Below are positions 16,838 through 26,770 of a stretch of DNA of 64,000 nt, piece by piece. The stretch covers positions 1 to 64,000 of the forward strand of contig NZ_LN832562.1 in NCBI RefSeq assembly GCF_900005615.1. The letters are read 5' to 3'. Under the pieces are notes generated by a model. The model saw nothing but the letters and a program-made list of their open reading frames with translations, made no database searches and had not been told where the DNA came from. Position 1 is the stretch's first letter, and each line of letters starts with the position of its first letter. The position numbers were made by a program, and so were the translations under genes. Source of the stretch: Paracoccus aminovorans. GTDB taxonomy: Bacteria > Pseudomonadota > Alphaproteobacteria > Rhodobacterales > Rhodobacteraceae.

Positions 16838-19261
16838 ATGCAGATCTGCAACAAGACCGCGCGGCGCCGGGCGCGCCGCATTCTGGCGCTGAGCATGGGC
16901 AGTGCGCTGGTGCCGCTGGCTTTGGCGGGTATGCCCGCCCAGGCGCAGGAGGCCCGCACCAGCTTTGACATCGCGCCGCAGCCGCTGGCGCGGGCGCTGG
17001 TGCAATTCTCCGCCGCCACCGGGACGCAGCTGTTCTTCGACCCGGCGACGGTGCGCGGCAAAAGCTCGCCCGGCGTGCGCGGCGCGCTGACGCGGGGCCA
17101 GGCGCTGTCGGCGCTGCTGGCCGGATCGGGGCTGAGCTATCAGCTGAGCGGCAATACCGTCACCATCGCCGCGCCGGCGCGGGCCGCCACCCCGGCGGCG
17201 GGCGCCACGGGCGAGGTCGTGCTGGACACGGTGACGCTGGCCACCGGCGCTGCAGGCGCGACCGAGGGCTCGGGCAGCTATGCCGCGCCCGAGGCGGCGA
17301 CTGCGACCGGCCTGCCCCTGACCGTGCGCGAGACGCCGCAATCGGTCAGCGTGATCAGCGACCAGCGCATCAAGGACCAGGGCTTCGCCTCGACCCGCGA
17401 GGCGCTGAACTATACCACCGGCGTCAGCTCGGTTTCCTATGAGACCGACCGCGATTCGACCTATGCGCGCGGCTATTGGATCGGCAATTACATGATCGAC
17501 GGCGTGGCGCTGCCGACCTATCAGGGCTGGTATTCCGGCATCGGGGTGAACTCCTCGGCCGCGACCTATGACCGGGTCGAGGTGCTGCGCGGCGCCACCG
17601 GGCTGATGACCGGCTCGGGCGAGCCGGGGGCGGCGGTCTCGATCACCCGCAAGCGCGCCAATGCCCGCACGCAAGAGGGCAGCATGGAGCTGCGCTTCGG
17701 CAGCTGGGACAAGGTCGGCGGCACGCTTGACCTGGGCACGCCGCTGAATGCCGACGCCAGCGTGCGCGCCCGCTTCATCATGGATGCGGACAGCCACGAT
17801 TCCTTCATCGACCGCTATCACCTGAACCGGCAGACCTATTACGCCGCGATCGACGCCGACCTGACCGAAAAGACCCGGCTGCGCTTCAGCCTGGAGCATC
17901 AGAATTACGACCCGACCGGCACCACCTGGGGCCAGCTTCCGGCGATCTTCAGCAATGGCGAGAAGATCGAGCTGGGGCGCAGCTTCTCGCACGCGCCGGA
18001 CTGGGCATATTGGTCCAGCAAGCAGACCTCGGCCGTGGCGAAGCTGGAACACGACTTCGACAACGGCTGGCAGGCCGAGGCGACGCTGGGCGCGACCTGG
18101 CGGCAATACAATGCCGAGTTGCTGTATCTTTATGGCGACATCGACCAGGCCACGGGCGAGGGGCTGGATGTCAGCGCCTGGGGCGGCGAGGAGCGCACGC
18201 GGCTGCTGAGCTTCGACGCCAAGGCCACCGGTCCGGTCGCGCTGTTCGGCCGCAGCCATGTGGTGAATGTCGGGGTTCGCGCCGATCAGGACTGGATCGA
18301 CCGCAGTTGGCCGGGCGTTTCCGGCGATCTGGCCCCGGTCGGCAGCATCTTCGACTTCGACGGCTCCTATCCGCGACCGGACTTCAACCCGGTCGATATG
18401 CCCGGCTATGAGCGCAACGTGACGAAATATTCCGCCTATGCCTCGGGCCGGTTCTCGGTCACCGATCCGCTGACGCTGATCGTCGGCGGGCGCTATACCG
18501 ACTGGCGGTCCGAGTTCCAGGGCGACGACCGCAAGTTCGGCGAATTCGTGCCCTTCGCCGGGTTGGTCTATGACCTGAACGACCAGTGGTCGGTCTATGG
18601 CAGCTATACCGAGGTGTTCGACCCGCAAAGCTATCGCGACCGCGAGGGCAAATACCTCGACCCGGTCATGGGCGAAAGCTACGAGATCGGCGCCAAGGCC
18701 GAGCTGTTCGGCGGCGGCATGAACGCCACCGTCGCGCTGTTCGACACCAAGCAGGACAATGTCGCGGTGCAGGACGGCGATATCCTGGTGCCGGGGACCA
18801 GCGAATTCGCCTATCGCGGCGCCGACGGCATCCGCTCGCGCGGCATCGAGGTCGAGCTGGCGGGCGAGATCCGCGAGGGCTGGAACCTGTTCCTGGGCGC
18901 CACCGCGCTGCGCATGAAGGCGGCCGACGGCAGCGACCATGCGCCGGAACAGCCGCGCCGCTCGGTCAAAGTGTTCACCAGCTACGATCTGCCCGGTCGC
19001 GGGGAGCAATGGACCGTCGGCGGCGGGCTGCGCTGGCAGAGCGGCACCTGGGCCACGGTCTCGACCGGCGGCACCGACTATCGGGTCGAGCAGGGCAGCT
19101 ATGCCGTCTTCGACGCCATGGCGCGCTATGACATCAGCGACAAGTGGTCGGCGCAGTTGAACGTCAACAACCTGTTCGACCGCCGCTATTACAACAACCC
19201 GGGCGATATTTCCTGGGGCGAGCCGCGCAATGCCACGCTGACGCTGGTGTCGCGCTTCTGA
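16838..19261 (+). CDS. TonB-dependent receptor with STN signalling domain
   Basis: 807-residue outer-membrane receptor. The signal peptide ends at AQA (residue 36). The STN domain covers about 42-113, which is how such receptors signal to FecR. Plug features TVRETPQSVSVIS and DRVEVLRGATGLMTGSGEPG follow, then a 22-strand-type barrel ending in phenylalanine (LTLVSRF). The TonB box is not obvious. It belongs to the siderophore receptor group by sequence style; the true ligand is not known. YncE-like protein follows after 34 bp. Confidence 0.93.
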   Translation: MQICNKTARRRARRILALSMGSALVPLALAGMPAQAQEARTSFDIAPQPLARALVQFSAATGTQLFFDPATVRGKSSPGVRGALTRGQALSALLAGSGLSYQLSGNTVTIAAPARAATPAAGATGEVVLDTVTLATGAAGATEGSGSYAAPEAATATGLPLTVRETPQSVSVISDQRIKDQGFASTREALNYTTGVSSVSYETDRDSTYARGYWIGNYMIDGVALPTYQGWYSGIGVNSSAATYDRVEVLRGATGLMTGSGEPGAAVSITRKRANARTQEGSMELRFGSWDKVGGTLDLGTPLNADASVRARFIMDADSHDSFIDRYHLNRQTYYAAIDADLTEKTRLRFSLEHQNYDPTGTTWGQLPAIFSNGEKIELGRSFSHAPDWAYWSSKQTSAVAKLEHDFDNGWQAEATLGATWRQYNAELLYLYGDIDQATGEGLDVSAWGGEERTRLLSFDAKATGPVALFGRSHVVNVGVRADQDWIDRSWPGVSGDLAPVGSIFDFDGSYPRPDFNPVDMPGYERNVTKYSAYASGRFSVTDPLTLIVGGRYTDWRSEFQGDDRKFGEFVPFAGLVYDLNDQWSVYGSYTEVFDPQSYRDREGKYLDPVMGESYEIGAKAELFGGGMNATVALFDTKQDNVAVQDGDILVPGTSEFAYRGADGIRSRGIEVELAGEIREGWNLFLGATALRMKAADGSDHAPEQPRRSVKVFTSYDLPGRGEQWTVGGGLRWQSGTWATVSTGGTDYRVEQGSYAVFDAMARYDISDKWSAQLNVNNLFDRRYYNNPGDISWGEPRNATLTLVSRF

Positions 19262-19295
19262 GGTTTTCGACGCAAGGACAGAAGAAGGACACGGA

Positions 19296-20447
19296 ATGAG
19301 GAAAACATTTGCCGAACGCGCGATCCTGCCGCTGGTGCTGGCGATGACGCTGGCCGCACCCGCCCTGCCGGCCCTGGCGCAGGACGCGGCCGCGCTGGTC
19401 CAGCCCGCGGGCTATGCCGATGCGGTGATCCGCCAGGACATCATCACCGGCGCCTACGAGATCCTGGACGATGCCGACCAGGGCGTGGTCTTCGTCGCGG
19501 CGAATCCCAGCTTCGAGGGGCCGAGCGCCGGTTATGTCTGGCTGCTCGACCGCGACGATCTCAGCGTCAAGCGCCGCATCCAGCTGCCCGACGGCGCCTT
19601 CGCGCTGGCGATGGACCGCGACCTGGGCCGGCTTTACGTCGGCAATACCATGAGCGGAAAGCTGAGCATCCTCGACGCGAAGAGCGGGGTCCTGACCGGC
19701 TCGGTGCAGCTGGGCCAGAAGGACGGCGAGGGCTATGAGCATACCCGCATGGTCGCGGTCGATGAAAAGACCCACCGCGTCTATGTCACCAGCCCGACCG
19801 AGAAGGGCGCGCTGTGGATCGTGGACGGCGAAAAGGCCGAGCTGGTCAAGCGCGTCGACGACTCGGGCCTGTGGTCGGCGGGGCTTGCCGTCGACAGCGA
19901 CAAGGGCCGGGTCTATGTCGGCGGCGGCGGCATCGATGAGGTCGCTGTCTATGATGCCGCCTCGGGCGAGCGGGTCGGCGGTTTCTCGACCGGCGACACC
20001 AAGGGCACGGCCAAGGACGATTCCAAGCATTTCTTCGTCAACCTGGCGCTGGACGCCAAGGGCGGGCGGCTGTTCGCGGCCGATGCCAACACCGGCCAGA
20101 TCTATGTCTTCGGCACCGAGGACGGCAAGCTGATCGGCACGGTCCCGGCCGGCACGGGCACGCTGGACGTGGTCTATAATGCGGATCGCGACGAGGTCTA
20201 TGTCACCACCCGCGGCGTCAGCCAGGAAGAGCCGAAAGGCACCGGCAAGCTGGTGGTGATCGACGCCAAGGCGTTGGCGGTCAAGCACGCGCTGTCGCTG
20301 CCGACGCATCCGAACAGCCTGGAGGTCAGCCAGGACGGCAAGCTGCTGTTCGTGACCGTCAAGGTGCCGCATGGCGACGAGCACCCGGATTTCCGCAAGG
20401 ATGCGGTGGATTCGGTGCTGCGCGTGGACCTGTCCAAGCTGGACTGA
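19296..20447 (+). CDS. YncE-like periplasmic beta-propeller protein
   Basis: 383 residues with a Sec signal peptide cut near residue 28 (ALPALA-QD). The rest is YVTN-type beta-propeller repeats, recognised by recurrent GRLYVGN, RVYVTSP, RVYVGGGG and EVYVTTRG strands. In E. coli, yncE is linked to the TonB receptor gene yncD, and the same pairing is seen here. Role: probably ligand handling in the periplasm, not established. Ends just before a strong terminator. Confidence 0.85.
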   Translation: MRKTFAERAILPLVLAMTLAAPALPALAQDAAALVQPAGYADAVIRQDIITGAYEILDDADQGVVFVAANPSFEGPSAGYVWLLDRDDLSVKRRIQLPDGAFALAMDRDLGRLYVGNTMSGKLSILDAKSGVLTGSVQLGQKDGEGYEHTRMVAVDEKTHRVYVTSPTEKGALWIVDGEKAELVKRVDDSGLWSAGLAVDSDKGRVYVGGGGIDEVAVYDAASGERVGGFSTGDTKGTAKDDSKHFFVNLALDAKGGRLFAADANTGQIYVFGTEDGKLIGTVPAGTGTLDVVYNADRDEVYVTTRGVSQEEPKGTGKLVVIDAKALAVKHALSLPTHPNSLEVSQDGKLLFVTVKVPHGDEHPDFRKDAVDSVLRVDLSKLD

Positions 20448-20463
20448 TCCCCGCCGGAACGCG

Positions 20464-20492
20464 AAAGGGGCGCCCGCGCGGCGCCCCTTTTT
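20464..20492 (+). terminator. Intrinsic terminator after yncE-like gene
   Basis: A perfect 11-bp stem AAAGGGGCGCC / GGCGCCCCTTT with loop CGCGC, running into TTTTT. It lies between convergent yncE and ilvD. Confidence 0.88.
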
Positions 20493-20511
20493 CATCTCCT
20501 GCCGCCGGGTC

Positions 20512-22350
20512 TTATTCCGGCAGCACCCGCACCGCGCCCTTGTCGGCCGAGCTGGCGAATTGCGCATAGACCCGCAGCGCGTCCGAAATCTGGCGCTGGC
20601 GTTTCTGCGCCGGCTTCCAGCCCTTGGCGTCCTGTTCGGCCCGGCGCGCGGCCAGTTCCTCGTCCGGGACGGCCAGGTGGATGGTGCGGTTCGGAATGTC
20701 GATCTCGATCCGGTCGCCGTCGCGGACCAGGCCGATGGTGCCGCCGGCCGCCGCCTCGGGCGAGGCATGGCCGATGGACAGGCCCGAGGTCCCGCCCGAG
20801 AAGCGGCCGTCGGTGATCAGCGCGCAGGCTTTCCCCAGCCCCTTGGATTTCAGGTAGCTGGTCGGATACAGCATTTCCTGCATCCCCGGCCCGCCCTTGG
20901 GGCCTTCGTAGCGGATGACGACCACGTCGCCGGCCTCGACCTTGCCGGTCAGGATGCCCGAGACCGCCGCGTCCTGGCTTTCATAGACCTTCGCGGTGCC
21001 GGTAAAGACCAGGATGGATTCGTCCACGCCCGCCGTCTTCACGATGCAGCCATCGAGCGCGATATTGCCGCGCAGCACCGCAAGCCCGCCGTCCTTGGAA
21101 AACGGCGTCCTGGCCGAGCGGATCACGCCCTTTTCCCGGTCGGTGTCGAGGTCCGGCCAGAGCGAGGACTGGCTGAAGGCGGTCTGCGTCGGCACGCCGC
21201 CCGGGGCGGCCAGGAACAGTTCGCGCGCGGCCGGGTCGTTCGATTTCGCAATGTCCCACTGGTCGATGGCGGCGCCGATGGTGGCGGCGTGGACCGTGGT
21301 GCAGTCGCGGTCGATCAGCCCGGCGCGGTCCAGCTCGCCCAGGATCGCCATGATGCCGCCGGCGCGGTGCACGTCCTCCATATGCACGTCGGCCTTGTTC
21401 GGCGCGACCTTGCAGAGGCACGGCACCTTGCGCGACAGCCGGTCGATGTCGTCCATGGTGAAATCGACGCCGCCTTCCTGCGCCACCGCCAACAGGTGCA
21501 GCACGGTATTGGTCGAGCCGCCCATGGCGATGTCCAGCGCCATGGCGTTCTCATAGGCCGATTTCCGCGCGATATTGCGCGGCAGCACCGAATCGTCGTC
21601 CTGTTCGTAATAGCGCTTGGCTATCTCGACCGCGCGGCGCCCGGCCTCCAGGAACAGCCCCTTGCGGAAGGCGTGGGTGGCCAGGGTCGAGCCGTTGCCG
21701 GGCAGCGACAGACCCAGCGCCTCGGTCAGGCAGTTCATCGAGTTCGCGGTGAACATGCCCGAGCAGGAGCCGCAGGTCGGGCAGGCGGCTTCCTCGATGG
21801 CCGCCAGGTCGGCGTCCGAGATCTTGTCGTCCGCCGCCGCCACCATGGCATCGACCAGGTCCAGCGAGACCGTGCGCCCGTCGCCCAGCGTGGCCTTGCC
21901 GGCCTCCATCGGGCCGCCCGAGACGAAGACGGCCGGGATGTTCAGCCGCATCGCCGCGATCAGCATGCCGGGGGTGATCTTGTCGCAGTTCGAGATGCAG
22001 ACCATGGCGTCGGCGCAATGCGCGTTGACCATGTATTCGACCGAGTCGGCGATCAATTCGCGCGAGGGCAGGGAATACAGCATCCCGTCATGGCCCATGG
22101 CGATGCCGTCGTCCACGGCGATGGTGTTGAATTCCTTGGCGATGCCGCCGGCCGCCTCGACCTCGCGCGCGACCATCTGGCCCAGGTCCTTGAGATGGAC
22201 GTGGCCGGGCACGAACTGGGTGAAGCTGTTCACGATGGCGATGATGGGCTTGCCGAAATCGCTGTTCTTGACCCCGGTGGCGCGCCAGAGGCCGCGGGCC
22301 CCTGCCATGTTGCGGCCATGGGTGGTGGTGCGGGAACGATATGCGGGCAT
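20512..22350 (-). CDS. ilvD: Dihydroxy-acid dehydratase
   Basis: Iron-sulfur dehydratase of valine, leucine and isoleucine synthesis. 612 residues, full length. Cluster cysteines are visible as C122 ([10 protein letters not shown]) and C190/C193/C196 ([11 protein letters not shown]), with SGGPMEAGK and [18 protein letters not shown] downstream. It stands alone without other ilv genes. The promoter is expected in the 126 bp after the phospholipid operon. Confidence 0.96.
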   Translation of the reverse strand: MPAYRSRTTTHGRNMAGARGLWRATGVKNSDFGKPIIAIVNSFTQFVPGHVHLKDLGQMVAREVEAAGGIAKEFNTIAVDDGIAMGHDGMLYSLPSRELIADSVEYMVNAHCADAMVCISNCDKITPGMLIAAMRLNIPAVFVSGGPMEAGKATLGDGRTVSLDLVDAMVAAADDKISDADLAAIEEAACPTCGSCSGMFTANSMNCLTEALGLSLPGNGSTLATHAFRKGLFLEAGRRAVEIAKRYYEQDDDSVLPRNIARKSAYENAMALDIAMGGSTNTVLHLLAVAQEGGVDFTMDDIDRLSRKVPCLCKVAPNKADVHMEDVHRAGGIMAILGELDRAGLIDRDCTTVHAATIGAAIDQWDIAKSNDPAARELFLAAPGGVPTQTAFSQSSLWPDLDTDREKGVIRSARTPFSKDGGLAVLRGNIALDGCIVKTAGVDESILVFTGTAKVYESQDAAVSGILTGKVEAGDVVVIRYEGPKGGPGMQEMLYPTSYLKSKGLGKACALITDGRFSGGTSGLSIGHASPEAAAGGTIGLVRDGDRIEIDIPNRTIHLAVPDEELAARRAEQDAKGWKPAQKRQRQISDALRVYAQFASSADKGAVRVLPE

Positions 22351-22476
22351 GGCTTCGGTTCTCTGGTATGGTTGTCCGGGCTGGGGCGCCTGTTAGCACG
22401 TCAGGCCGGCCGAGTTCAGCCCCCCTGACGCGATTCTTTGACGAATCTGGTGCCGCGCTGTCCGCGAGGCAAGGGC

Positions 22477-23118
22477 TCAGGCGCGCATCTTTCTCAGGAT
22501 GCACCAGCTGCGGCGGGCCACGGTGGCCGCCGTCAGCGCCAGTACCAGCGACAGCGCCCAGAACAGAACCGGCCAGTTCTGGCCCAGCGACCAGACCACG
22601 ACCTGCGCCACGGCGCCCAGCGTGACCACCGCCATGCGATGCGACTTGGCCCCCGGCCCCGAGAAATCCGAGCCCAAGCCCGCCGCCCGGCCGAATTCGC
22701 GCAGATAGGCGGTCAGGATCGCCAGCGCGCCCACCAGCAGGCCCAGTTCGAGCCGCCCCAAGGCCATGCCGAAGCCCGCGAGGATCAGCAGGTCGGACAG
22801 CCGGTCCGGCACCTCGTTCCAGAAGGCGCCGTCGGGGCTGGCCATGCCGCCCTCGACCGCGACCAGCCCGTCGAAGAGGTTGCAGAGCAGCCGCAGCTGC
22901 GTGAGGGCCGCGCCCAGCAGCAGAAGCAGCCCCGCCGCCCACAGCGGGCCGACCGCGCCCGCCGTCGCGAAGGCGCCGGCCGCCAGCGCCGCCGCCACGA
23001 CCGAGCCGGCCGAGATGCGGTTCGGCGCCACGCCCTCGGCCACCAGCCGCCGCGTCACATAGGCGGCCCATTTCGTGTTGCGGCTGGCGATCGGCCGCCG
23101 GCTGAAATCCTTAGTCAT
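22477..23118 (-). CDS. CDP-alcohol phosphatidyltransferase-like membrane protein
   Basis: 213 residues, about six transmembrane segments. The CDP-alcohol motif is altered: NLFDGLVAV in place of DxxDGxxAR, then NEVPDRLSD with the last two aspartates kept. The first Asp is therefore Asn and the Arg is Val. As I recall, E. coli YnbA shows a similar Asn, so this is probably that subfamily. It overlaps the CdsA-like gene by ATGA, which fixes the start. The phospholipid head group it transfers is unknown. Confidence 0.78.
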   Translation of the reverse strand: MTKDFSRRPIASRNTKWAAYVTRRLVAEGVAPNRISAGSVVAAALAAGAFATAGAVGPLWAAGLLLLLGAALTQLRLLCNLFDGLVAVEGGMASPDGAFWNEVPDRLSDLLILAGFGMALGRLELGLLVGALAILTAYLREFGRAAGLGSDFSGPGAKSHRMAVVTLGAVAQVVVWSLGQNWPVLFWALSLVLALTAATVARRSWCILRKMRA

Positions 23119-24053
23119 AACCACCCCCATGCCAGGATATGCAGAAACACCGGGGCCGAGAACACCAGGCTGTCCAGCCGGTCCAGGATGCCGCCATGGC
23201 CCTGCACTAGCGTGCCCCAGTCCTTGACGCCCCGGTCGCGCTTGATCGCCGACATGATGAGCCCGCCGAGGAAGCCGAAGGTGGTCACGGTCAGCGCGAC
23301 CAGCCCGGCCTGCCACCACGCGAAGGGCGTGAAGGGCGCCAGCGCCACCCCCAGCGCGCTGGCGCTGAGGACGCCGCCGACCAGCCCCTCGACCGTCTTC
23401 GAGGGCGAGACGCGCGGTGCCAGCAGGTGCCGCCCCAGCGCCTTGCCCCAGACATATTGCAGCACGTCCGAGGCCTGCACGACCAGGATCAGCCAGGCGA
23501 CCAGCGTGAAGGCGCTGTAGCGATAGCCCGGAATGTCCAGCGTCAGGATCGCCGGGATATGCGAGACGCAATAGACGCAGACCATCAGCGCCCATTGCGT
23601 TTCCGAAACGCGGGTCAGGAAGCCCTGCACCTCGCCCTTCAGGACGGTGACGACCGGCAAGAGCAGGAAGCAATAGACCGGGATCAGCAGCGCGGCAAAG
23701 ACCGGGACCTCGAAATAGACCAGCAGGTATTGCAGCGGCAGGACGACATAGAAGGCGATGGCGAGCCCGTCGTGGTCGTCGCGCCGGGTATGGGTAATGG
23801 TGGCGAATTCGCGCAGGGCCGCCATGGAGCACAGCGCGAAGAACAGCGTGATCGCCCCGGCGCCCAGGGTGAAGATCAGCGCCAGCACGCCGATCATCAC
23901 CCACCAGGCCCGGATGCGGTCGGCGAGGTTGCCGGCCATCTCGCCCCGGACCCGGCCCGAGCGGATCAGCAGCCGCGCGACCAGCGAGGCCAGCAGCAGG
24001 AAGGCGAAGAGCCCGTAGAAGAAGAAGGCCGAGGGGGAATGGAAACGGTCCAT
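23115..24053 (-). CDS. Phosphatidate cytidylyltransferase (CdsA/YnbB-like)
   Basis: 312 residues, eight or more membrane helices. It carries the CDP-diacylglycerol synthase signature near the C-terminus (SAIKRDRGVKDWG, then HGGILDRLDS). It makes CDP-diacylglycerol for the transferase encoded immediately downstream. Longer and more hydrophobic at the N-terminus than housekeeping CdsA, resembling YnbB. Only 3 bp from the PlsC-like gene upstream. Confidence 0.87.
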   Translation of the reverse strand: MDRFHSPSAFFFYGLFAFLLLASLVARLLIRSGRVRGEMAGNLADRIRAWWVMIGVLALIFTLGAGAITLFFALCSMAALREFATITHTRRDDHDGLAIAFYVVLPLQYLLVYFEVPVFAALLIPVYCFLLLPVVTVLKGEVQGFLTRVSETQWALMVCVYCVSHIPAILTLDIPGYRYSAFTLVAWLILVVQASDVLQYVWGKALGRHLLAPRVSPSKTVEGLVGGVLSASALGVALAPFTPFAWWQAGLVALTVTTFGFLGGLIMSAIKRDRGVKDWGTLVQGHGGILDRLDSLVFSAPVFLHILAWGWL

Positions 24054-24056
24054 GGC

Positions 24057-24689
24057 TCAGCCTTTCGCTTGGCTCAGCGCCAGCATGGCGGCGCCGAGGC
24101 GGGACAGGAAATCGTCGCGACTTTCTCCGGTCTCGGGGCGCATGGGCTGGCCGAAGCGCACGGCGCAGTTCAGCGGCACCGGCAGGAAGGCGCCCTTCGG
24201 CAGGATGCGGTCCAGGTTCAGGATCCAGGCCGGCACGATCTCGGCCTGGGGCACGGCGCGGGCCAGGTGGAAGATGCCGGATTTCAGCGGCAAGAGCCGG
24301 GCATCGGTCAGGTTGCGCGTGCCCTCGGGGAAGAAGATCACGTCCTCGCCGCCCTGCAGCACCGTGGCGACGGTGGCGATGGGGTCGCCGCGGCGGCTGG
24401 CGGGGTCGCGGTCGATCAGCACGGCGCGAAAGACCGCGTTGGCGATCCAGGCCCGCAGGTCCGAGCGTTCCCAGTAATCGGCCCCGGCGACGGGGCGGGT
24501 GCGCAGCCGCTGCGCCGGAGGCAGCACCGACCACAGCGCCACGAAATCGGCGTGGCTGACGTGGTTCGCGACCAGGATGCGCGGCTGGCCCGAGGGCGGC
24601 GGCAGGTCGATGGCCCGCAGGCTCAGCAGGGCGCGGGCGGTCCCGACCAGCCCCGCACGAGTCAAGCGCACCGCCGTCGTCGCACTCAT
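24057..24689 (-). CDS. 1-acyl-glycerol-3-phosphate acyltransferase (PlsC-like)
   Basis: 210 residues. The acyltransferase HxxxxD motif is H43-D48 (NHVSHAD), and the FPEGTRN motif is at 120-126. This would supply phosphatidic acid to the CdsA-like enzyme. First gene of a three-gene operon (acyltransferase, cytidylyltransferase, alcohol phosphatidyltransferase). Start at 24689, with a purine-rich GGGAGAGG site upstream. Confidence 0.88.
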   Translation of the reverse strand: MSATTAVRLTRAGLVGTARALLSLRAIDLPPPSGQPRILVANHVSHADFVALWSVLPPAQRLRTRPVAGADYWERSDLRAWIANAVFRAVLIDRDPASRRGDPIATVATVLQGGEDVIFFPEGTRNLTDARLLPLKSGIFHLARAVPQAEIVPAWILNLDRILPKGAFLPVPLNCAVRFGQPMRPETGESRDDFLSRLGAAMLALSQAKG

Positions 24690-25405
24690 GCCACCTCTCC
24701 CACCGCCTTGGTTCTGCGGTCTTTCCTGCCATGAAAACGGGCGGATATGAAAGAGCCTGGGGCGGGCCTTGCGCTTGCCGTGTCGCCTCGGCCTGAGCTG
24801 CGTGTCGCGCGACCGGCGCGTCGGGGGGGGCGGCGGCGATGCTGACGCTGGACCTCTTTCCTTTGTCCACGGCAGGGGTGGGCGCGTTCCGCGCCGCGGC
24901 CGTCTCGGCCGGCGCCGGCCGTGGGCGCTGTCCCGAAGCCGGCGGGGGCCGGACGGAATACCGCCTCGGCATGATGCCCTGGCCGCGTATTGGACCGATT
25001 CCCCCGCGCCGTCAGGCGAAAGAGCGCGGTCCTGCGTCCGGCAGGGCCGCTGCGGGCGCGCCACCAACCGCGCGGGGTCGAGGGCGGGCGGAAACCCGGT
25101 TTCCGCACATCCGCCGAAAACCGTTTCCCTGGAATGGCCCCTTATGGGGCGATAAGCGGAGCCTTTTCGCAGCATATCGAAGGAGAACATTGTTCCGATC
25201 TGCGCGCCGCCTGGCCGCGCTTTCACAAAGCCTCGGCCGACTTCGGAGGCGCGCGCCGGCGGCCGGAAGGGGAACAACGACGCAAATCCTGGGGAAAGCC
25301 CGCGCAATGGCGCAGCGTCGGGGCGCGGCATGCCGCGCGGGCTTCTCGCGGCGGCGTTCTGCGGTTAAAGAGGCGCGGAACCATCGCGCGCCCGGCCAAG
25401 CCAGG
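24690..25405. other. Divergent plsC-like/bioM intergenic region
   Basis: 716 bp without a convincing gene. It contains a perfect 19-bp inverted repeat at 25088-25106 and a smaller CTTAT/ATAAG inverted pair at 25141-25156. No BioR-type box was found in front of bioM. A weak resemblance to the 155-bp repeat core near 25184 is too poor to call. Confidence 0.55.
25088..25106. promoter_or_regulatory. 19-bp inverted repeat upstream of bioMNY
   Basis: GCGGAAACC-C-GGTTTCCGC: perfect 9-bp arms around one base, about 300 bp before bioM and 400 bp before the plsC-like gene. It could be an operator or a hairpin. Confidence 0.35.
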
Positions 25406-26170
25406 ATGAGAATGCCGCAGATCCATGACGCAGAACGGGCCGCGACGGCCGATTTCGCCATCCGGCTGGACGATCTGGGCTATGAGGTCGCGGACCGGCC
25501 GGTGCTGTCGGGGGTGACGCTGCATTCCTCGGCCCGGCGCATCGGCGTGGTCGGGCGCAACGGCTCGGGCAAAAGCACGCTGGCGCGGCTGCTGGCCGGG
25601 TTGCTGGCGCCGACCGGCGGCCGGATCCGCATCAACGGCCAGGACCTTTACCGCGACCGCCGCGCCGCGCTGGATACCGTGGGCATCCTGTTCCAGAACC
25701 CCGAGCACCAGATCATCTTTCCGCGCGTGTCCGAGGAAATCGCCTTCGGCCTGCGCCACCAGGGGCTGGACAAGGCGCAGGCGGCGGTGCGGGTCCAGGC
25801 GGTGCTCGCCGCCTTCGACAAGCCGCATTGGCACGACGCGCCGATCTCGGCGCTGTCGCAGGGGCAGAAGCACCTGGTCTGCATGATGGCGGTTCTGGCG
25901 ATGCGGCCGAAACTGCTGATCCTGGACGAGCCCTATGCCGGGCTCGACATCCCGACGCGGCGCCAGCTGGCCCGCCACCTGCACCGGGCGGACACGCGGC
26001 TTCTGCATATCTCGCACGAGCCCGCCGATCTGGAAGCCTGCGACGAACTGTTCTGGCTGGACCGGGGCCGCATCGTGGCCCGGGGCGGGCCCTCAGAATT
26101 GCTGCCCGCCTTCACCGCCGAGATGATCCGGCTGGGGGACCTCGATGATCTCGCTGACCTCGCCGGTTGA
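25406..26170 (+). CDS. bioM: Biotin ECF transporter ATPase BioM
   Basis: 254-residue ABC ATPase of the energy-coupling-factor type. Walker A GRNGSGKS is at 50-57, the Q-loop at FQNPEHQIIFPRV, a signature-like ALSQGQKHLV and Walker B LLILDEPYAGLD follow. The FQNPxxQ Q-loop is typical of ECF ATPases. Two close ATGs (25406, 25412) are possible starts. It overlaps bioN by 26 bp and is followed by bioY, which makes the substrate biotin. Confidence 0.9.
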   Translation: MRMPQIHDAERAATADFAIRLDDLGYEVADRPVLSGVTLHSSARRIGVVGRNGSGKSTLARLLAGLLAPTGGRIRINGQDLYRDRRAALDTVGILFQNPEHQIIFPRVSEEIAFGLRHQGLDKAQAAVRVQAVLAAFDKPHWHDAPISALSQGQKHLVCMMAVLAMRPKLLILDEPYAGLDIPTRRQLARHLHRADTRLLHISHEPADLEACDELFWLDRGRIVARGGPSELLPAFTAEMIRLGDLDDLADLAG

Positions 26171-26762
26171 GACCCGCGCCCATCGCTGGCCCGCCGGGCT
26201 GAAGCTGGGGGCGCTGTGCGTCGTCTCGACCGTGCTGTTCGTGGCGGGCGGGATCGCGGCGAACGGGATTGCGCTGGCGGCGGTGCTGGCGCTTTACGCG
26301 GCGCCGGGGCCGGCCTTTCTGCGCGCCGGCCTGCGCAGCCTGCGCGTGGTGCTGCCCTTCGTCGTGCTGCTGCTCGGCTGGCATGGGCTGACCGGCGACC
26401 TGCGGCAGGGGGTGCTGATCACGCTGCGCATGGTCACGCTGGTGGCGCTGGCCAATCTGGTGACGATGACCACGCCGCTGCAGGACCTGGTGGCGCTGAT
26501 CCACCGGCTGACCGCGCCGCTGCGGCGGCTGGGGCTGCGGACCGGGGCGCTGGAGATCGCGATTCCGCTGGTCGTCCGCTTTACCCCGGTGCTGGTCCAG
26601 CGCGCCGAGACCCTGGCCGAGGCCTGGCGGGCGCGGTCCCGTCGGCGGCCGGGCTGGCATCTGGTGCTGCCGCTGACCTTGCAGGCTATGGACGACGCCG
26701 ATCATGTCGGCGAGGCTTTGCGGGCGCGGGGTGGTGCCCTTGCCCCTTGGGAACAGGAATAG
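26145..26762 (+). CDS. bioN: Biotin ECF transporter T component BioN
   Basis: 205-residue membrane protein with four to five helices. Two Ala-Arg motifs of T components are present, AWRARS and ALRARGG, which contact the ATPase. It starts inside the bioM 3' end and is followed by bioY after 8 bp. The three-gene order ATPase, T component, S component is the bioMNY arrangement of alphaproteobacteria. Confidence 0.9.
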   Translation: MISLTSPVETRAHRWPAGLKLGALCVVSTVLFVAGGIAANGIALAAVLALYAAPGPAFLRAGLRSLRVVLPFVVLLLGWHGLTGDLRQGVLITLRMVTLVALANLVTMTTPLQDLVALIHRLTAPLRRLGLRTGALEIAIPLVVRFTPVLVQRAETLAEAWRARSRRRPGWHLVLPLTLQAMDDADHVGEALRARGGALAPWEQE

Positions 26763-26770
26763 GAGAGGAC

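Noticed and set aside
25141..25156. CTTAT/ATAAG inverted pair upstream of bioM as a BioR box
   Set aside because: The six-base spacer is incompatible with the 10-bp BioR palindrome.
25184..25205. Possible fifth copy of the 155-bp repeat near GAACATTGTTCC
   Set aside because: Only a short core resembles the family and neither end is recognisable.
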